Positions 1-7,765 of a DNA stretch of 64,000 nt are shown one piece after another. The DNA is from Anaerocolumna sedimenticola. Lineage in GTDB: Bacteria; Bacillota; Clostridia; Lachnospirales; Lachnospiraceae. The translations under genes and the position numbers were made by a program. Each line of letters starts with the position of its first letter. Position 1 is the first letter of the stretch. The notes under the pieces were generated by a model. It saw nothing but the letters and a program-made list of their open reading frames with translations, searched no databases and was not told the DNA's origin. Where the stretch lies: NCBI RefSeq assembly GCF_009931695.1, contig NZ_CP048000.1, positions 4,916,501-4,980,500 of the forward strand, given 5' to 3'.

Positions 1-332
1 TCACACGGATATAATTTTTCTATCTCTTTATACATGGATGGTTCTATAAGATTCATTTTAAATTCTATTTTCTGATTTTTGCAGTATGCAATCAGCCATT
101 CCAAAGCCTGTTTTATATTACCGCCACCCATTGGGAATGCAAAATAGTTTTCATTGTCTTTCATAAATTTTATGAAAAGCATATCTTTTTCAATTGCAAA
201 CCGGGTATTATAAACATCTGACCACAAAATCAAATTTCCGGCACTATAATCACATGCCCTATGTTTATCCTTTTCCAAATATTTTTCTATAATATCTCTA
301 TCTTCAATGGTTAATTTCTTGAACTGATCCAT
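1..332 (-). CDS. DUF2156-type protein, N-terminal part, cut by window edge
   Basis: The reading frame starts at an ATG at 332 and stays open to base 1, giving 110 residues without a stop. The start (MDQFKKLTIEDRDIIEKYL) and the later WSDVYNTRFAIEKDMLF and FPMGGG segments resemble the DUF2156 family, a GNAT-like fold related to the C-terminal domain of phosphatidylglycerol lysyltransferases. A GAGGT ribosome site sits about 7 nt before the ATG. The rest of the gene lies outside the window, so substrate and full length cannot be judged. The upstream gap holds two short dyads that could be its operators. Family assignment is from recognition only. Confidence 0.72.
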   Translation of the reverse strand, partial: MDQFKKLTIEDRDIIEKYLEKDKHRACDYSAGNLILWSDVYNTRFAIEKDMLFIKFMKDNENYFAFPMGGGNIKQALEWLIAYCKNQKIEFKMNLIEPSMYKEIEKLYPC

Positions 333-461
333 AACTTATACCTCGTTGATTTGATTTTTTCTTTTTATCTTTGGAATCTTTTAATCATGCTCTTTCGTTT
401 ATAATTCTCATAATTGTTCTACACAATGTAAATCTTATAAAATTAATTGAAACCAGATAAC

Positions 462-520
462 ATATCGATATTTATCAATCTAAATGCCATTATAAGGAAC
501 ATATTGATAATTGTCAATAT
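462..520. promoter_or_regulatory. Two dyads between arsR-like gene and DUF2156 gene
   Basis: Bases 501-520 form an inverted repeat with 7-bp arms (ATATTGA / TCAATAT) around a 6-bp spacer. A second palindrome, ATATCGATAT, lies at 462-471 next to TTTATCAAT. The TATTGATA half-site style is reminiscent of ArsR/SmtB operators. The sites lie downstream of the arsR-like gene but upstream of the DUF2156 gene, so they could control the latter. This is a suggestion, not a recognised box. Confidence 0.35.
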
Positions 521-563
521 ACAAACCAAAGCTTTTTACCACTTTGATAAATCCCTTTATATA

Positions 564-875
564 TTATTTACAAAAACAACTTAATGTTCCATCCGAATCA
601 CTGTTTGAAAATTTATCCAGAATTTCTTTTAAATCTTCGAACTTACTTTTGTTTATAGAATAATGCATCCATTTACCATCTTTTCGTACATTAACAATCG
701 AGCTCTCACAAAGAATTTTCATATGATAGGATAATGTAGATTGCGTAATTTGTAATTTCTCCAGTATTACACAGGCGCAACGTTCACTTCCCAATAGATA
801 ATCTATAATCAATAACCGGTTAGGGTCGGAAAGAGCTTTAAATAATAATGCATATTCATTATATTTCTCGTTCAT
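564..875 (-). CDS. ArsR/SmtB-family metal(loid)-sensing repressor
   Basis: This 103-residue winged-helix repressor has the usual ArsR start (ALSDPNRLLIIDYL), a recognition helix (TQSTLSYHMKILCES) and a beta-wing ending KDGKWMHYSI. Cys33 and Cys35 (ERCACV) lie where arsenic-responsive ArsR proteins carry their thiol site just before the DNA-binding helix. A second pair, Cys100 and Cys102, ends the protein and could add a ligand. Such repressors leave DNA when they bind As(III)/Sb(III) or thiophilic metals. An AGGTGA ribosome site precedes the ATG. No arsenic pump or reductase is next to it, so the target is unknown; the DUF2156 gene downstream is one candidate. Confidence 0.85.
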   Translation of the reverse strand: MNEKYNEYALLFKALSDPNRLLIIDYLLGSERCACVILEKLQITQSTLSYHMKILCESSIVNVRKDGKWMHYSINKSKFEDLKEILDKFSNSDSDGTLSCFCK

Positions 876-1059
876 AATGTCACCTCATATTAATTCGGAA
901 CTATATATCATATTAAGGGTTCGTAACGAAACTGTCAATACCCCCAACCCTTTACTCTCAAATCAATATAATAAAAGAAACCAATATTTTTATAGTAGTC
1001 TCCTGTTTTATCGAAATAAAATTTATTCTATTCTCTTTATAAAATATTTTTTTCTTTAA

Positions 1060-1122
1060 TTTACTATATTTTTTGTTTAATTTGCTTCACTTTTTGTTTG
1101 AGTTGCTGTACTTTTTGTATTT
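1060..1122. repeat. Three imperfect 21-bp tandem repeats in a 386-bp gene-free gap
   Basis: Three units at 1060-1080, 1081-1101 and 1102-1122 share the pattern TTTGCTxxACTTTTTGTTTxA. They lie upstream of the first LysM hydrolase. The rest of 876-1261 is AT-rich, with one perfect 12-bp palindrome (ATTGTTAACAAT at 1162-1173) and no credible gene. Confidence 0.5.
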
Positions 1123-1261
1123 TATATACAGTTTTATACATTTTTGCACATAACATCCTCTATTGTTAACAATTCGATATATACCCAACTGTCATTCTAG
1201 TTTAGAATAGTAGTACAGGAATTGCTGCCACAAATAGAACACCAACCAAAAGGAGGTACCT

Positions 1262-2083
1262 ATGAAGAGATTTAGAAAAGCCGCTGTTTTTGCATTTGGA
1301 TTGATATTATCCATTACAATCAGTTCCACAACTGCATCGGCAGCTGACTATACTATTCTTAAGAATGATACACTATACAAAATTGGTCGCTTATTTGACA
1401 CTCCTGTAAAAACCATAAAGTCAGATAACAATCTGAAAACCAATACCCTTTATCCCGGTCAGGTTATTGACGTGAAGGCAAAAACCTACAAGGTTAAGAA
1501 AGGGGATACCCTGTTCCTCATTGCAAAGAAGAGCAATGTTAACGTTGCTTCTTTAAGAAGAGCAAATAATAAATGGAACGATAAGTTAAAACCAGGTCAA
1601 AAGCTTATTTTGCCTGCTTCCAAATCAACAAGTAAAACTAAAAAAGCATCTGTAAAAGCAAGTACATTTTCTACGAAAGCAAAAACGTATGCAAGTAACT
1701 CAAAAGCAGTTATCTCATATACGCAAAAAGAACTGGATTTACTGGCAAGGCTAATAACGGCAGAAGCTACCGGACAACCTTATAATGCCATGGTAGGGGT
1801 AGGCGCAGTCGTCGTTAACAGAGTGCAAAGCCCGGATTGGCCTAATACCATAACAAAAGTTATTAATCATGTAGCAGGTGATTATTATCAGTTCACTCCT
1901 GTTAAAAACGGCTATATTAATAAGCCGGCATCCCAAACTGCTATTAAAGCCGCAAAAGCCGCATTAAAAGGAAGTGATCCGTCAAAGGGTGCTATGTTCT
2001 ATTTTGATAATACCTCGACGAATGCCTGGTTATGGTCTAAACCAATAACCGCAAGATACGGTATCATGGTTTTTGTTAAATAA
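1262..2083 (+). CDS. LysM-LysM-SleB-like cell wall (spore cortex) hydrolase
   Basis: The 273-residue secreted protein has a signal peptide (about 1-27, cleavage after TASA), LysM domains at about 29-71 and 74-119, a Ser/Lys/Thr-rich linker to about 152, and a C-terminal Hydrolase_2/SleB domain. The domain shows LITAEATGQPYNAMVGVGAV and VNRVQSPDWP; the Glu in ITAEA is the expected catalytic acid of this lytic transglycosylase fold. The family cuts cortex or vegetative peptidoglycan, with LysM giving wall binding. A very strong AAAGGAGGT site precedes the ATG. A close paralogue follows 171 bp downstream after a terminator, so each gene is probably transcribed on its own. The exact role (germination or wall turnover) is not shown. 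Confidence 0.9.
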   Translation: MKRFRKAAVFAFGLILSITISSTTASAADYTILKNDTLYKIGRLFDTPVKTIKSDNNLKTNTLYPGQVIDVKAKTYKVKKGDTLFLIAKKSNVNVASLRRANNKWNDKLKPGQKLILPASKSTSKTKKASVKASTFSTKAKTYASNSKAVISYTQKELDLLARLITAEATGQPYNAMVGVGAVVVNRVQSPDWPNTITKVINHVAGDYYQFTPVKNGYINKPASQTAIKAAKAALKGSDPSKGAMFYFDNTSTNAWLWSKPITARYGIMVFVK

Positions 2084-2103
2084 TGATTAAGGTTTAGAAA
2101 AAG

Positions 2104-2165
2104 GTTGTGTAAAATCATAACTACTCATCCTGATTGATGAATACGATTTTACACAACTTTTTTAT
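2104..2165 (+). terminator. Intrinsic terminator after first LysM hydrolase
   Basis: A perfect 13-bp stem (GTTGTGTAAAATC 2104-2116 with GATTTTACACAAC 2145-2157) is followed by a T-rich tract. Confidence 0.88.
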
Positions 2166-2254
2166 TTACCCGGGAGTAAAGGAAGAAATTGAATGCTATA
2201 CATATATAAGGGAATAGACATCTGGCTAATAATTTAAAATCAGGGAGGATTAAC

Positions 2255-3025
2255 ATGCATCTTTTAAAAAAAGGACAAGTTCTTACATTTGGCATTTTAT
2301 TTGCCTTAATACTCAACTCAGCAACAGCATTAGCTGCAGATTATACGGTCGTTTCCGGCGATTCTTTGTATAATATCAGCGTATTATTTAAGACTTCCAT
2401 TAACACACTAAAATCGGACAATCAGTTGAATACGGATATGATTTATCCCGGTCAAGAATTAAAAGTTCCCGCCAAAATATATACGGTTAAAAGCGGAGAT
2501 ACTCTTTACCTGATTGCAAAAGGTTTCGCTATTCCATTAAACTCACTACGTAAAGCAAATAATAAATGGGATGATTCCTTAATACCGGGTCAGCAGCTTG
2601 TACTGCCAGGAATCAACACAGCCGGTGAAACAATGAAAACTTATGATACGGTTATTCCTTATACTGCCGATGAGGTTAATCTGTTAGCAAGGCTGATAAC
2701 TGCCGAAACAACCGGTGAGCCATATGAGGCAATGGTTGCGGTGGGTGCCGTTGTAGTAAACCGGGTTAAAAGTCCGGAATGGCCTTCCACTATTACTTCT
2801 GTAATCAATCAGGTAGCAGGTGGATATTACCAGTTCACCCCTGTTAAAAACGGCTACATAAATAATCCTCCAACCGACGCGGCTTTAAGAGCAGCATGGG
2901 CAGCACTTTATGGCAGTGACCCCAGTAAAGGTGCCATGTTTTACTTTGATGACAGTTCTACAAACCAGTGGTTGTGGTCAAAACCCATAACCGCCAGAAT
3001 CGGCTCAATGGTTTTCGTCTACTAA
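2255..3025 (+). CDS. LysM-LysM-SleB-like hydrolase, tandem paralogue
   Basis: The 256-residue protein has the same plan as its upstream neighbour: signal peptide (cleavage near ALAA), LysM at about 28-70 and 73-117, a shorter linker, and a SleB/Hydrolase_2 domain with LITAETTGEPYEAMVAVGAV, VNRVKSPEWP and YYQFTPVKNGYINN. The two catalytic domains are very similar, while the linker here has lost most of the Lys-rich stretch, pointing to tandem duplication followed by divergence. GGGAGG precedes the ATG. It is flanked by its own terminator, so the pair is probably not one transcript. A role in spore cortex or septal peptidoglycan cleavage is inferred from the family. Confidence 0.9.
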   Translation: MHLLKKGQVLTFGILFALILNSATALAADYTVVSGDSLYNISVLFKTSINTLKSDNQLNTDMIYPGQELKVPAKIYTVKSGDTLYLIAKGFAIPLNSLRKANNKWDDSLIPGQQLVLPGINTAGETMKTYDTVIPYTADEVNLLARLITAETTGEPYEAMVAVGAVVVNRVKSPEWPSTITSVINQVAGGYYQFTPVKNGYINNPPTDAALRAAWAALYGSDPSKGAMFYFDDSSTNQWLWSKPITARIGSMVFVY

Positions 3026-3030
3026 ACGAT

Positions 3031-3079
3031 AAAAGGTATCTTGTTTACAGTAAATTACTACTGAACAAGATACCTTTTT
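3031..3079. terminator. Bidirectional terminator between convergent genes
   Basis: The stem AAAAGGTATCTTGTT (3031-3045) pairs with AACAAGATACCTTTTT (3064-3079). T-runs on both strands serve the LysM hydrolase and the convergent Crp/Fnr gene. Confidence 0.85.
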
Positions 3080-3228
3080 CTCTGTTATAAGATATTTTAA
3101 ACATTATAACTCTGATTTGGCAATCAAAAATCCACTCCGAATATCTATTTTGAATATACATACGCTTTGTATTCTTTCAAAACAATATCTATCGGACTTT
3201 GGACACCCAATTATAAATATATTCCAAA

Positions 3229-3927
3229 TTATCTGTACAAGTCTGCCGATAATTGTATCAGTACCTTTTCATCCAAAACCTCATACCTTTCATTTTCCTT
3301 AATCAATACTCCCATTAGGCATAATCCGTTTAAAGTCCTTAATAGGTGCCGGTAGCTTGTCCCTAAAAGTTCTGCTATCTCTGTCATATTCTCTTTAAAA
3401 ATAATCTTTGTCTTTCCACCGGAATCTTTTATCCTCTCTCCGGTTGTATAAATGTAACTAGCCAGTCTGTTCTCTAATGAATAAAGTAAATTAATGGAAC
3501 TATTTTTCGAGCAGCGGTATAATTTATCACCTAGGGAACCACAGATAAAACGCAGAAATTTAGCATCCTCCAGCAGTAAAACCTTAACTTTCTCTAAAGA
3601 CAAACCAATACAAGTCGTATCTTCTATAACCTGTATATTCGTAACTGCATTTGGTGAACCTGTAATCTCCAAGTCACCTAACACTTTAAATTCCTGATAA
3701 AAACATAGCAAAAGGGATTTTCCGTTACTTAAAGTAGTAAAAACTTTGGTTTTGCCGTTAACAAGAAAAAAAAGGTAATCCATTTTTTCACTATCCCTTA
3801 CGATAAATTCATTTTTCTTATAGAAAAACAATTCCATATAAGGCTTCATGTCTCTAGTAAATAGCTGATCCATATTAAATTCTGCAATGTATTTATCCAA
3901 TAATTTTTTGTCATTGATTTTTTCCAT
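3229..3927 (-). CDS. Crp/Fnr-family transcriptional regulator
   Basis: The 232-residue protein has an N-terminal cyclic-nucleotide-binding-like beta-roll (about 20-140, with FFYKKNEFIVRDSE and LVNGKTKVFTTLSNGKSLLL) and a C-terminal winged helix with MTEIAELLGTSYRHLLRTL. No Cys cluster typical of oxygen-sensing Fnr is present. It lies divergent from a paired DMT transporter, and a perfect 16-bp palindrome sits in the shared promoter, so it probably controls that transporter and itself. The layout matches YeiL-like regulators. The ligand is unknown. The ribosome site before this ATG is weak (AAAGGG about 15 nt away), so the start is less certain than for most genes here. Confidence 0.85.
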   Translation of the reverse strand: MEKINDKKLLDKYIAEFNMDQLFTRDMKPYMELFFYKKNEFIVRDSEKMDYLFFLVNGKTKVFTTLSNGKSLLLCFYQEFKVLGDLEITGSPNAVTNIQVIEDTTCIGLSLEKVKVLLLEDAKFLRFICGSLGDKLYRCSKNSSINLLYSLENRLASYIYTTGERIKDSGGKTKIIFKENMTEIAELLGTSYRHLLRTLNGLCLMGVLIKENERYEVLDEKVLIQLSADLYR

Positions 3928-3966
3928 AAGCTAGTATCAACACCCTTTATCCTTTTCTCTAATTAG

Positions 3967-3982
3967 TATGACATATGTCATA
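3967..3982. promoter_or_regulatory. Crp/Fnr-like operator in divergent promoter
   Basis: TATGACATATGTCATA is a perfect palindrome between the Crp/Fnr regulator and the DMT pair. Flanking ATTAG and CTAAT extend the dyad with a 1-nt offset. Half-site spacing fits Crp/Fnr dimers. Confidence 0.65.
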
Positions 3983-4062
3983 ACTAATCTCAACTTATTT
4001 ATGTTAAATTATTAATATAATATGGTTTATGTAAATACTTTGGTTATGGAGGTAATACCGCA

Positions 4063-4485
4063 ATGAATTATTTTATTTCCCTGATTATCGGAGTTATCAC
4101 TTCCGTTATGATTCTACTTAACGGAACTTTATCTGACACATATGGAAACTATACATCCACTGTACTGATACATGTGGTTGGACTCGTATCCGTTATAATT
4201 GTTCTGATCATAAGTAAAACAACTATAAAAGTATCCCGAAGTATTCCTATCTATTTCTATAGTGCAGGTTTTATAGGTGTTGCCACTGTGATTTTTACCA
4301 ACCTTGGTTTTATGAATCTTGGGGTATCCTTAACACAGGCATTAGGATTACTTGGCCAGACTGTTCTATCAATTATATTGGATCATTTCGGTTTAATGGG
4401 AATAAAACCTTCCAGATTCAAAGTAAAAAAGTTAGTCGGATTATGTTTTATTGCAGGAGGAATCCTGGTTATGACAATTTATTAG
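4063..4485 (+). CDS. DMT transporter half, DUF606/YdcZ family
   Basis: The 140-residue, very hydrophobic protein has about four or five predicted membrane helices and the short length typical of DUF606 (PF04657) proteins, which often occur as two adjacent genes forming a heteromer. Phrases such as NGTLSDTYGNYTSTVLIHVVG and ALGLLGQTVLSIILDHFG are characteristic. A GGAGGT site precedes the ATG. The second half starts 28 bp downstream with its own ribosome site, so both are one transcript behind the Crp/Fnr operator. The exported or imported small molecule is unknown. Confidence 0.82.
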   Translation: MNYFISLIIGVITSVMILLNGTLSDTYGNYTSTVLIHVVGLVSVIIVLIISKTTIKVSRSIPIYFYSAGFIGVATVIFTNLGFMNLGVSLTQALGLLGQTVLSIILDHFGLMGIKPSRFKVKKLVGLCFIAGGILVMTIY

Positions 4486-4513
4486 TAATTATTTTAGAGA
4501 AGGAGTAAATTTT

Positions 4514-4963
4514 ATGTTAATCATTTATCTATTACTTTCCTTTTTAGCGGGAGTATCCATTGTACTTGGCAGAATCATAAATGCACAGCTGGCAGAAAAA
4601 ATAGGTACCAAACAAAGTACCTTTATCAATTATATAACCGGATTAAGTTTATCAATTATTGTCTATCTTATCAGCAAAGACAAACCCATATTTTCCTCAG
4701 TCACCCGAAATATAGTACCTTTCTGGGCATATCTTGGGGGTTTGGCCGGAGTTGTAATTATTATGGCATCCAACTATGTAACACCCAGACTCTCTGCTTT
4801 TTATATAACACTGCTTATTTTTATAGGCCAGTTGTTTACAGGTATTTTGATTGATTATTTTATATTAAAGGAAATATCCATAGGCAAATGTATCGGTGGA
4901 TTTCTGGTCTTTATAGGTTTAACCTATAATCTCTGGATTGATAAAAAGGCGTCGGCAAGCTGA
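4514..4963 (+). CDS. DMT transporter second half, DUF606/YdcZ family
   Basis: The 149-residue partner of the preceding gene has about five membrane helices and DUF606 hallmarks (VLGRIINAQLAEKIGTKQST, FITLLIFIGQLFTGILIDY-like core). It differs enough from the first half to form a heterodimer rather than a copy. GAAGGAG lies 8 nt before the ATG. A 14-bp imperfect hairpin with no clear T-run lies at 4998-5034 and probably ends the transcript. Substrate unknown. Confidence 0.82.
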   Translation: MLIIYLLLSFLAGVSIVLGRIINAQLAEKIGTKQSTFINYITGLSLSIIVYLISKDKPIFSSVTRNIVPFWAYLGGLAGVVIIMASNYVTPRLSAFYITLLIFIGQLFTGILIDYFILKEISIGKCIGGFLVFIGLTYNLWIDKKASAS

Positions 4964-4997
4964 CACTATCTTACACGAGCGGATAGGGCAGCAACGT

Positions 4998-5034
4998 AAG
5001 CTGACAGTTTTGGTATTAATAAAACTGCCAGCTT
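4998..5034 (+). terminator. Hairpin after DMT pair
   Basis: AAGCTGACAGTTTT pairs with AAAACTGCCAGCTT with one mismatch. The T-tract is poor, so termination strength is uncertain. Confidence 0.5.
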
Positions 5035-5121
5035 ATAATTTATGCAAAAGTCAGGTTTACAGGAGTCTGGCGGCATATTGATAATCCGATTGTTTATATC
5101 ATTATCAGGCTAGTATTTAAT

Positions 5122-5676
5122 TTAGGATATCGATTTTACCATGGATGCAGCGGCCGCTTTTATTGCAGCAAGTTTATATTCCCTGTTCCATCTGTTTACC
5201 CCTATAAAATCATAAATTTTGGCACTTAAATGTCTGCATACTCTCTCCATTTGCTCTAAACAGCTTATCAGACCATTACCACTTCCGCCCGGAGAGGCAA
5301 TGAGTAGCACATTTTTATCTGCAAGCGCACTTTCTGAACCTTTGAAGGCCTCGCAGCGGCGGAAGCGGTCAAAAAATGCTTTCATAATTTCTGTCATATC
5401 TCCCCAATATACCGGAGTATTTAAAATTAATAAATCTGCTTCGGCTAACTTTGACTGAATTTCATTAAATCCGTCATCGCCATAGATGCAGGTATGTTTA
5501 TCACGGCAGGTGCCCCACCCATCACCGCACATAGCACAACGAGTGAGATTATAATCACATAATTTTATTACTTCACCCTCTGCACCGGCACTTATCACAC
5601 CGGCTAATGCAGCTTCTTCGCAGGAACAGGATAATCCCTCCCTTTTGGGTGTTCCGGAAATAATTAAAACTTTCAT
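5122..5676 (-). CDS. Flavodoxin-family NAD(P)H-dependent FMN reductase / iron-sulfur flavoprotein-like
   Basis: The 184-residue protein has the flavodoxin-like fold: LIISGTPKREGLSCSC binds FMN phosphate and NTPVYWGDMTEIMKAFFDRF forms the isoalloxazine loop. Cysteines at CAMCGDGWGTCRDKHTC resemble the compact cluster-binding stretch of iron-sulfur flavoproteins, although the spacing is looser, so cluster binding is uncertain. These enzymes move electrons from NAD(P)H or ferredoxin to flavin, quinones or nitro compounds. A nitroreductase follows upstream in the same orientation, which suggests a shared redox-detoxification role. Confidence 0.8.
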   Translation of the reverse strand: MKVLIISGTPKREGLSCSCEEAALAGVISAGAEGEVIKLCDYNLTRCAMCGDGWGTCRDKHTCIYGDDGFNEIQSKLAEADLLILNTPVYWGDMTEIMKAFFDRFRRCEAFKGSESALADKNVLLIASPGGSGNGLISCLEQMERVCRHLSAKIYDFIGVNRWNREYKLAAIKAAAASMVKSIS

Positions 5677-5770
5677 ACTACCTCTTTCTGAATCCTGGTA
5701 TTAAATGATTACTTAAAATAAATACGGGATTCCATTTTCTATTCTAAACAAAACAGGTTTTATATTTCTG

Positions 5771-6250
5771 TTAAAACCGATCATATGATATTAATTCACT
5801 TAAAGATTTTCTAGGTTTTGCCTCCGGACTTTCATCCGCATACCCAATAGCAGCCAAAATCGGAATCTCATAATTATCGGGAACATTAAGAATTTTTCTT
5901 ACAACTTCCCTTTCAAACCATCCAATCCAGCAGGAACCCAGCCCCTCATTCGTTGCTGCCAAGATAAGATGCTCCATGGCAATTGCCGTATCAAAAGCCC
6001 TGTCTTTTTCACAACAGGCTGCAACCAGAATCGGTGCGTCAAATAAAAAGTCCTGATGACATGCTTTGGAAGCTATCTCCCTTCGTATATTATCCTGCCT
6101 TACAAATATAAATCGATATGGCTGATGATTATTTCCCGATGGAGCTGCATTCATAGCTTCAAATAACCGCTGTAACACATCCTCCGGCACAGAATCCGTT
6201 TTATATTTACGGATTGCTCTTCTTAACGAAACTACCTTAGTAAATTCCAT
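5771..6250 (-). CDS. Nitroreductase-family protein
   Basis: The 159-residue FMN-dependent oxidoreductase has the classic N-terminus with SLRRAIRKYKTD, followed by NAAPSGNNHQPYRFIFV, AIAMEHLILAATNEGLGSCW and a C-terminal GYADESPEAKPRKSLSEL. The family works as homodimers, reducing nitroaromatics, quinones or flavins with NAD(P)H. It is shorter than the usual ~170-200 residues but retains the core. GGAGAG precedes the ATG. The 3' neighbour is the FMN reductase on the same strand, 94 bp away. Substrate cannot be told from sequence. Confidence 0.88.
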   Translation of the reverse strand: MEFTKVVSLRRAIRKYKTDSVPEDVLQRLFEAMNAAPSGNNHQPYRFIFVRQDNIRREIASKACHQDFLFDAPILVAACCEKDRAFDTAIAMEHLILAATNEGLGSCWIGWFEREVVRKILNVPDNYEIPILAAIGYADESPEAKPRKSLSELISYDRF

Positions 6251-6281
6251 TTAAACACTCTCCTTTTTAATTAAATATTTT

Positions 6282-6434
6282 ATAGGCATTTGCGAAACTA
6301 TATAGTTTTCTGAATATACCATACAATTGATACGAATTTCAGAGCTTCAGTTGCCCTATGGGCAAAATTCAGCTCTGAAATTGTATTAATTGCATGGTAT
6401 ATAGATACAATATGTGAGTTTCGCAATTACCTAT
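6282..6434. repeat. Palindromic ~153-bp repeat, copy A
   Basis: The element has 18-bp terminal inverted repeats (left end ATAGGCATTTGCGAAACT; right end reads ATAGGTAATTGCGAAACT on the minus strand). The interior is itself palindromic: ATATACCATACAATT near the left mirrors AATTGCATGGTATAT near the right, with a TTGCCC/GGGCAA hairpin at the centre. The whole element can fold into one long hairpin. Related copies lie at 23005-23155 and 60693-60846. It has no coding capacity and resembles a MITE. Confidence 0.8.
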
Positions 6435-6520
6435 AAATTATTTTAGTTAATGCCCTTCTCTAATATCCCTCATTTATTTAAGTACTTCCTGTTATTTTGC
6501 CTGGGTTTTATATGCAATAA

Positions 6521-7398
6521 TTATGTAGTAACTTTCGCTTTATCAAACATTTCATTTAATAATGCTGCCCCTAATATAAGAAACCCTCCGATTACCTGGG
6601 GAATGGTCATATTTTCCCCCAGAAAAATGTATGACATAATAATAGCTGAAATCGGATCTATATAACTTAAAATTGCTGTAGTCTGCCCATTCAGTTTATT
6701 TATAGATGTAAAATAGAGCAGATAAGCTAAACCTGTATGTATAATACCAACTATTATTAAATAAAGAATTGTTTTCCCGGACCACTCATGGATTGTAATC
6801 TTCTCTGTTAACAAAACATACGGCAATAAAACCACGGAAGCCGTACTTAGCTGGATTATCGTTGTCTCTAAACCGTTCAGGCCTTTCATAAACCTGTTTA
6901 ATAGAATAACTCCAGCATAAAGAACGGCAGCACAAAATCCATAACCTATTCCCACCATATGGTTCTTTCCATACCCCCTCCAACACCAATGAGTAAAAAC
7001 ATTCCGCTTACGGCGCCTGCTATACTTATGGTTTTAACCAGGGTTAAACGTTCTTTCAGAAAAATTGGGGCTAAGAACATAACAAAAACCGGTGCAAAAT
7101 AATAACTTAAAGTCGCATTGGATATGGTAGTATATTTATAGGCCTGAAATAAAAAGATCCAATTAAATCCAATTGCTGTACCGGACAGGATTAGAAATAT
7201 CAGGTTTGATTTAATCGCTTTCCAGGATAATTTTTGCCTCATAGCAAAACCGGCGGTAATTAAAAATATACTTCCTATACATCCACGTACCAGAGCAACC
7301 AGACTTGACGCCAAATCAATATTTCGTACAAACAGCCCAATACTGCCGAATATGAGCATTACAAATATTAAATTAATTTTTATTTGGGTATTTTTCAA
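6521..7398 (-). pseudogene. EamA/DMT-family transporter, split by a frameshift
   Basis: Two overlapping frames (7398-6946 and 6958-6521) together form one ~290-residue ten-helix EamA transporter. The N-terminal half carries NATLSYYFAPVFVMFLAPIFL; the C-terminal half carries YFTSINKLNGQTTAILSYIDP, the usual second EamA repeat. The first frame ends soon after LLIGVGGG, while the expected continuation GKNHMVGIGYGF is in the next frame. Adding one base to the five-C run at 6974-6978 (G run in the gene) restores a single frame. This could be a true null, a phase-variable tract or a consensus error. Such proteins export amino acids, nucleosides or other metabolites. Confidence 0.8.
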
Positions 7399-7442
7399 AA
7401 ATTATTATTTCCTTTCGTTCTTTTCAATCTAAACAATCAATG

Positions 7443-7497
7443 TGAAATTCCATTGTTGTATTTATAATACCATACCATTAATACAATTTCAGAATTT
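7443..7497. repeat. Remnant of palindromic repeat (half element)
   Basis: The stretch matches the right half of the 153-bp element read on the minus strand, sharing ACCAT, ATTAATACAATTTCAGA and the preceding GTATxTATA. Terminal repeats are missing. It lies in the 367-bp gap upstream of the DUF362 gene. Confidence 0.5.
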
Positions 7498-7645
7498 ATA
7501 AATCTAAAATATGATTTAAACACTTACCTAAAGTTCTTATTGACTTAATTATAACCGATGTATCATAACTTTCAAGTCATAATAATAAATCTGTAAAAAT
7601 ATTCTGTAAATTCATTTATTTTCTGTAAAATTTTAATTTCTTCAA

Positions 7646-7674
7646 TTGACATCTTATTGATTATATTCTATCAT
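7646..7674 (+). promoter_or_regulatory. SigA-type promoter of DUF362 gene
   Basis: TTGACA at 7646-7651 and TATCAT at 7669-7674 are spaced by 17 bp, 92 bp before the gene. Three TTCTGTAAA-like direct repeats lie just upstream (about 7591-7632). Confidence 0.65.
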
Positions 7675-7765
7675 CAGAGGTAAAGCAATTACAGGAAATT
7701 ATTCCAGTCTAATGCTTTATTAAATTAACATTAAATTACATATTTACTAAGAATGGAGAAAATCT

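Noticed and set aside
877-1059. 60-residue plus-strand frame starting opposite the arsR-like ATG
   Set aside because: It begins within the divergent start region, has no ribosome site and encodes a low-complexity, AT-driven sequence.
1162-1173. Rex operator upstream of the LysM gene
   Set aside because: ATTGTTAACAAT has the right half-sites but no 4-bp spacer, so it does not match TTGTTAA-N4-TTAACAA.
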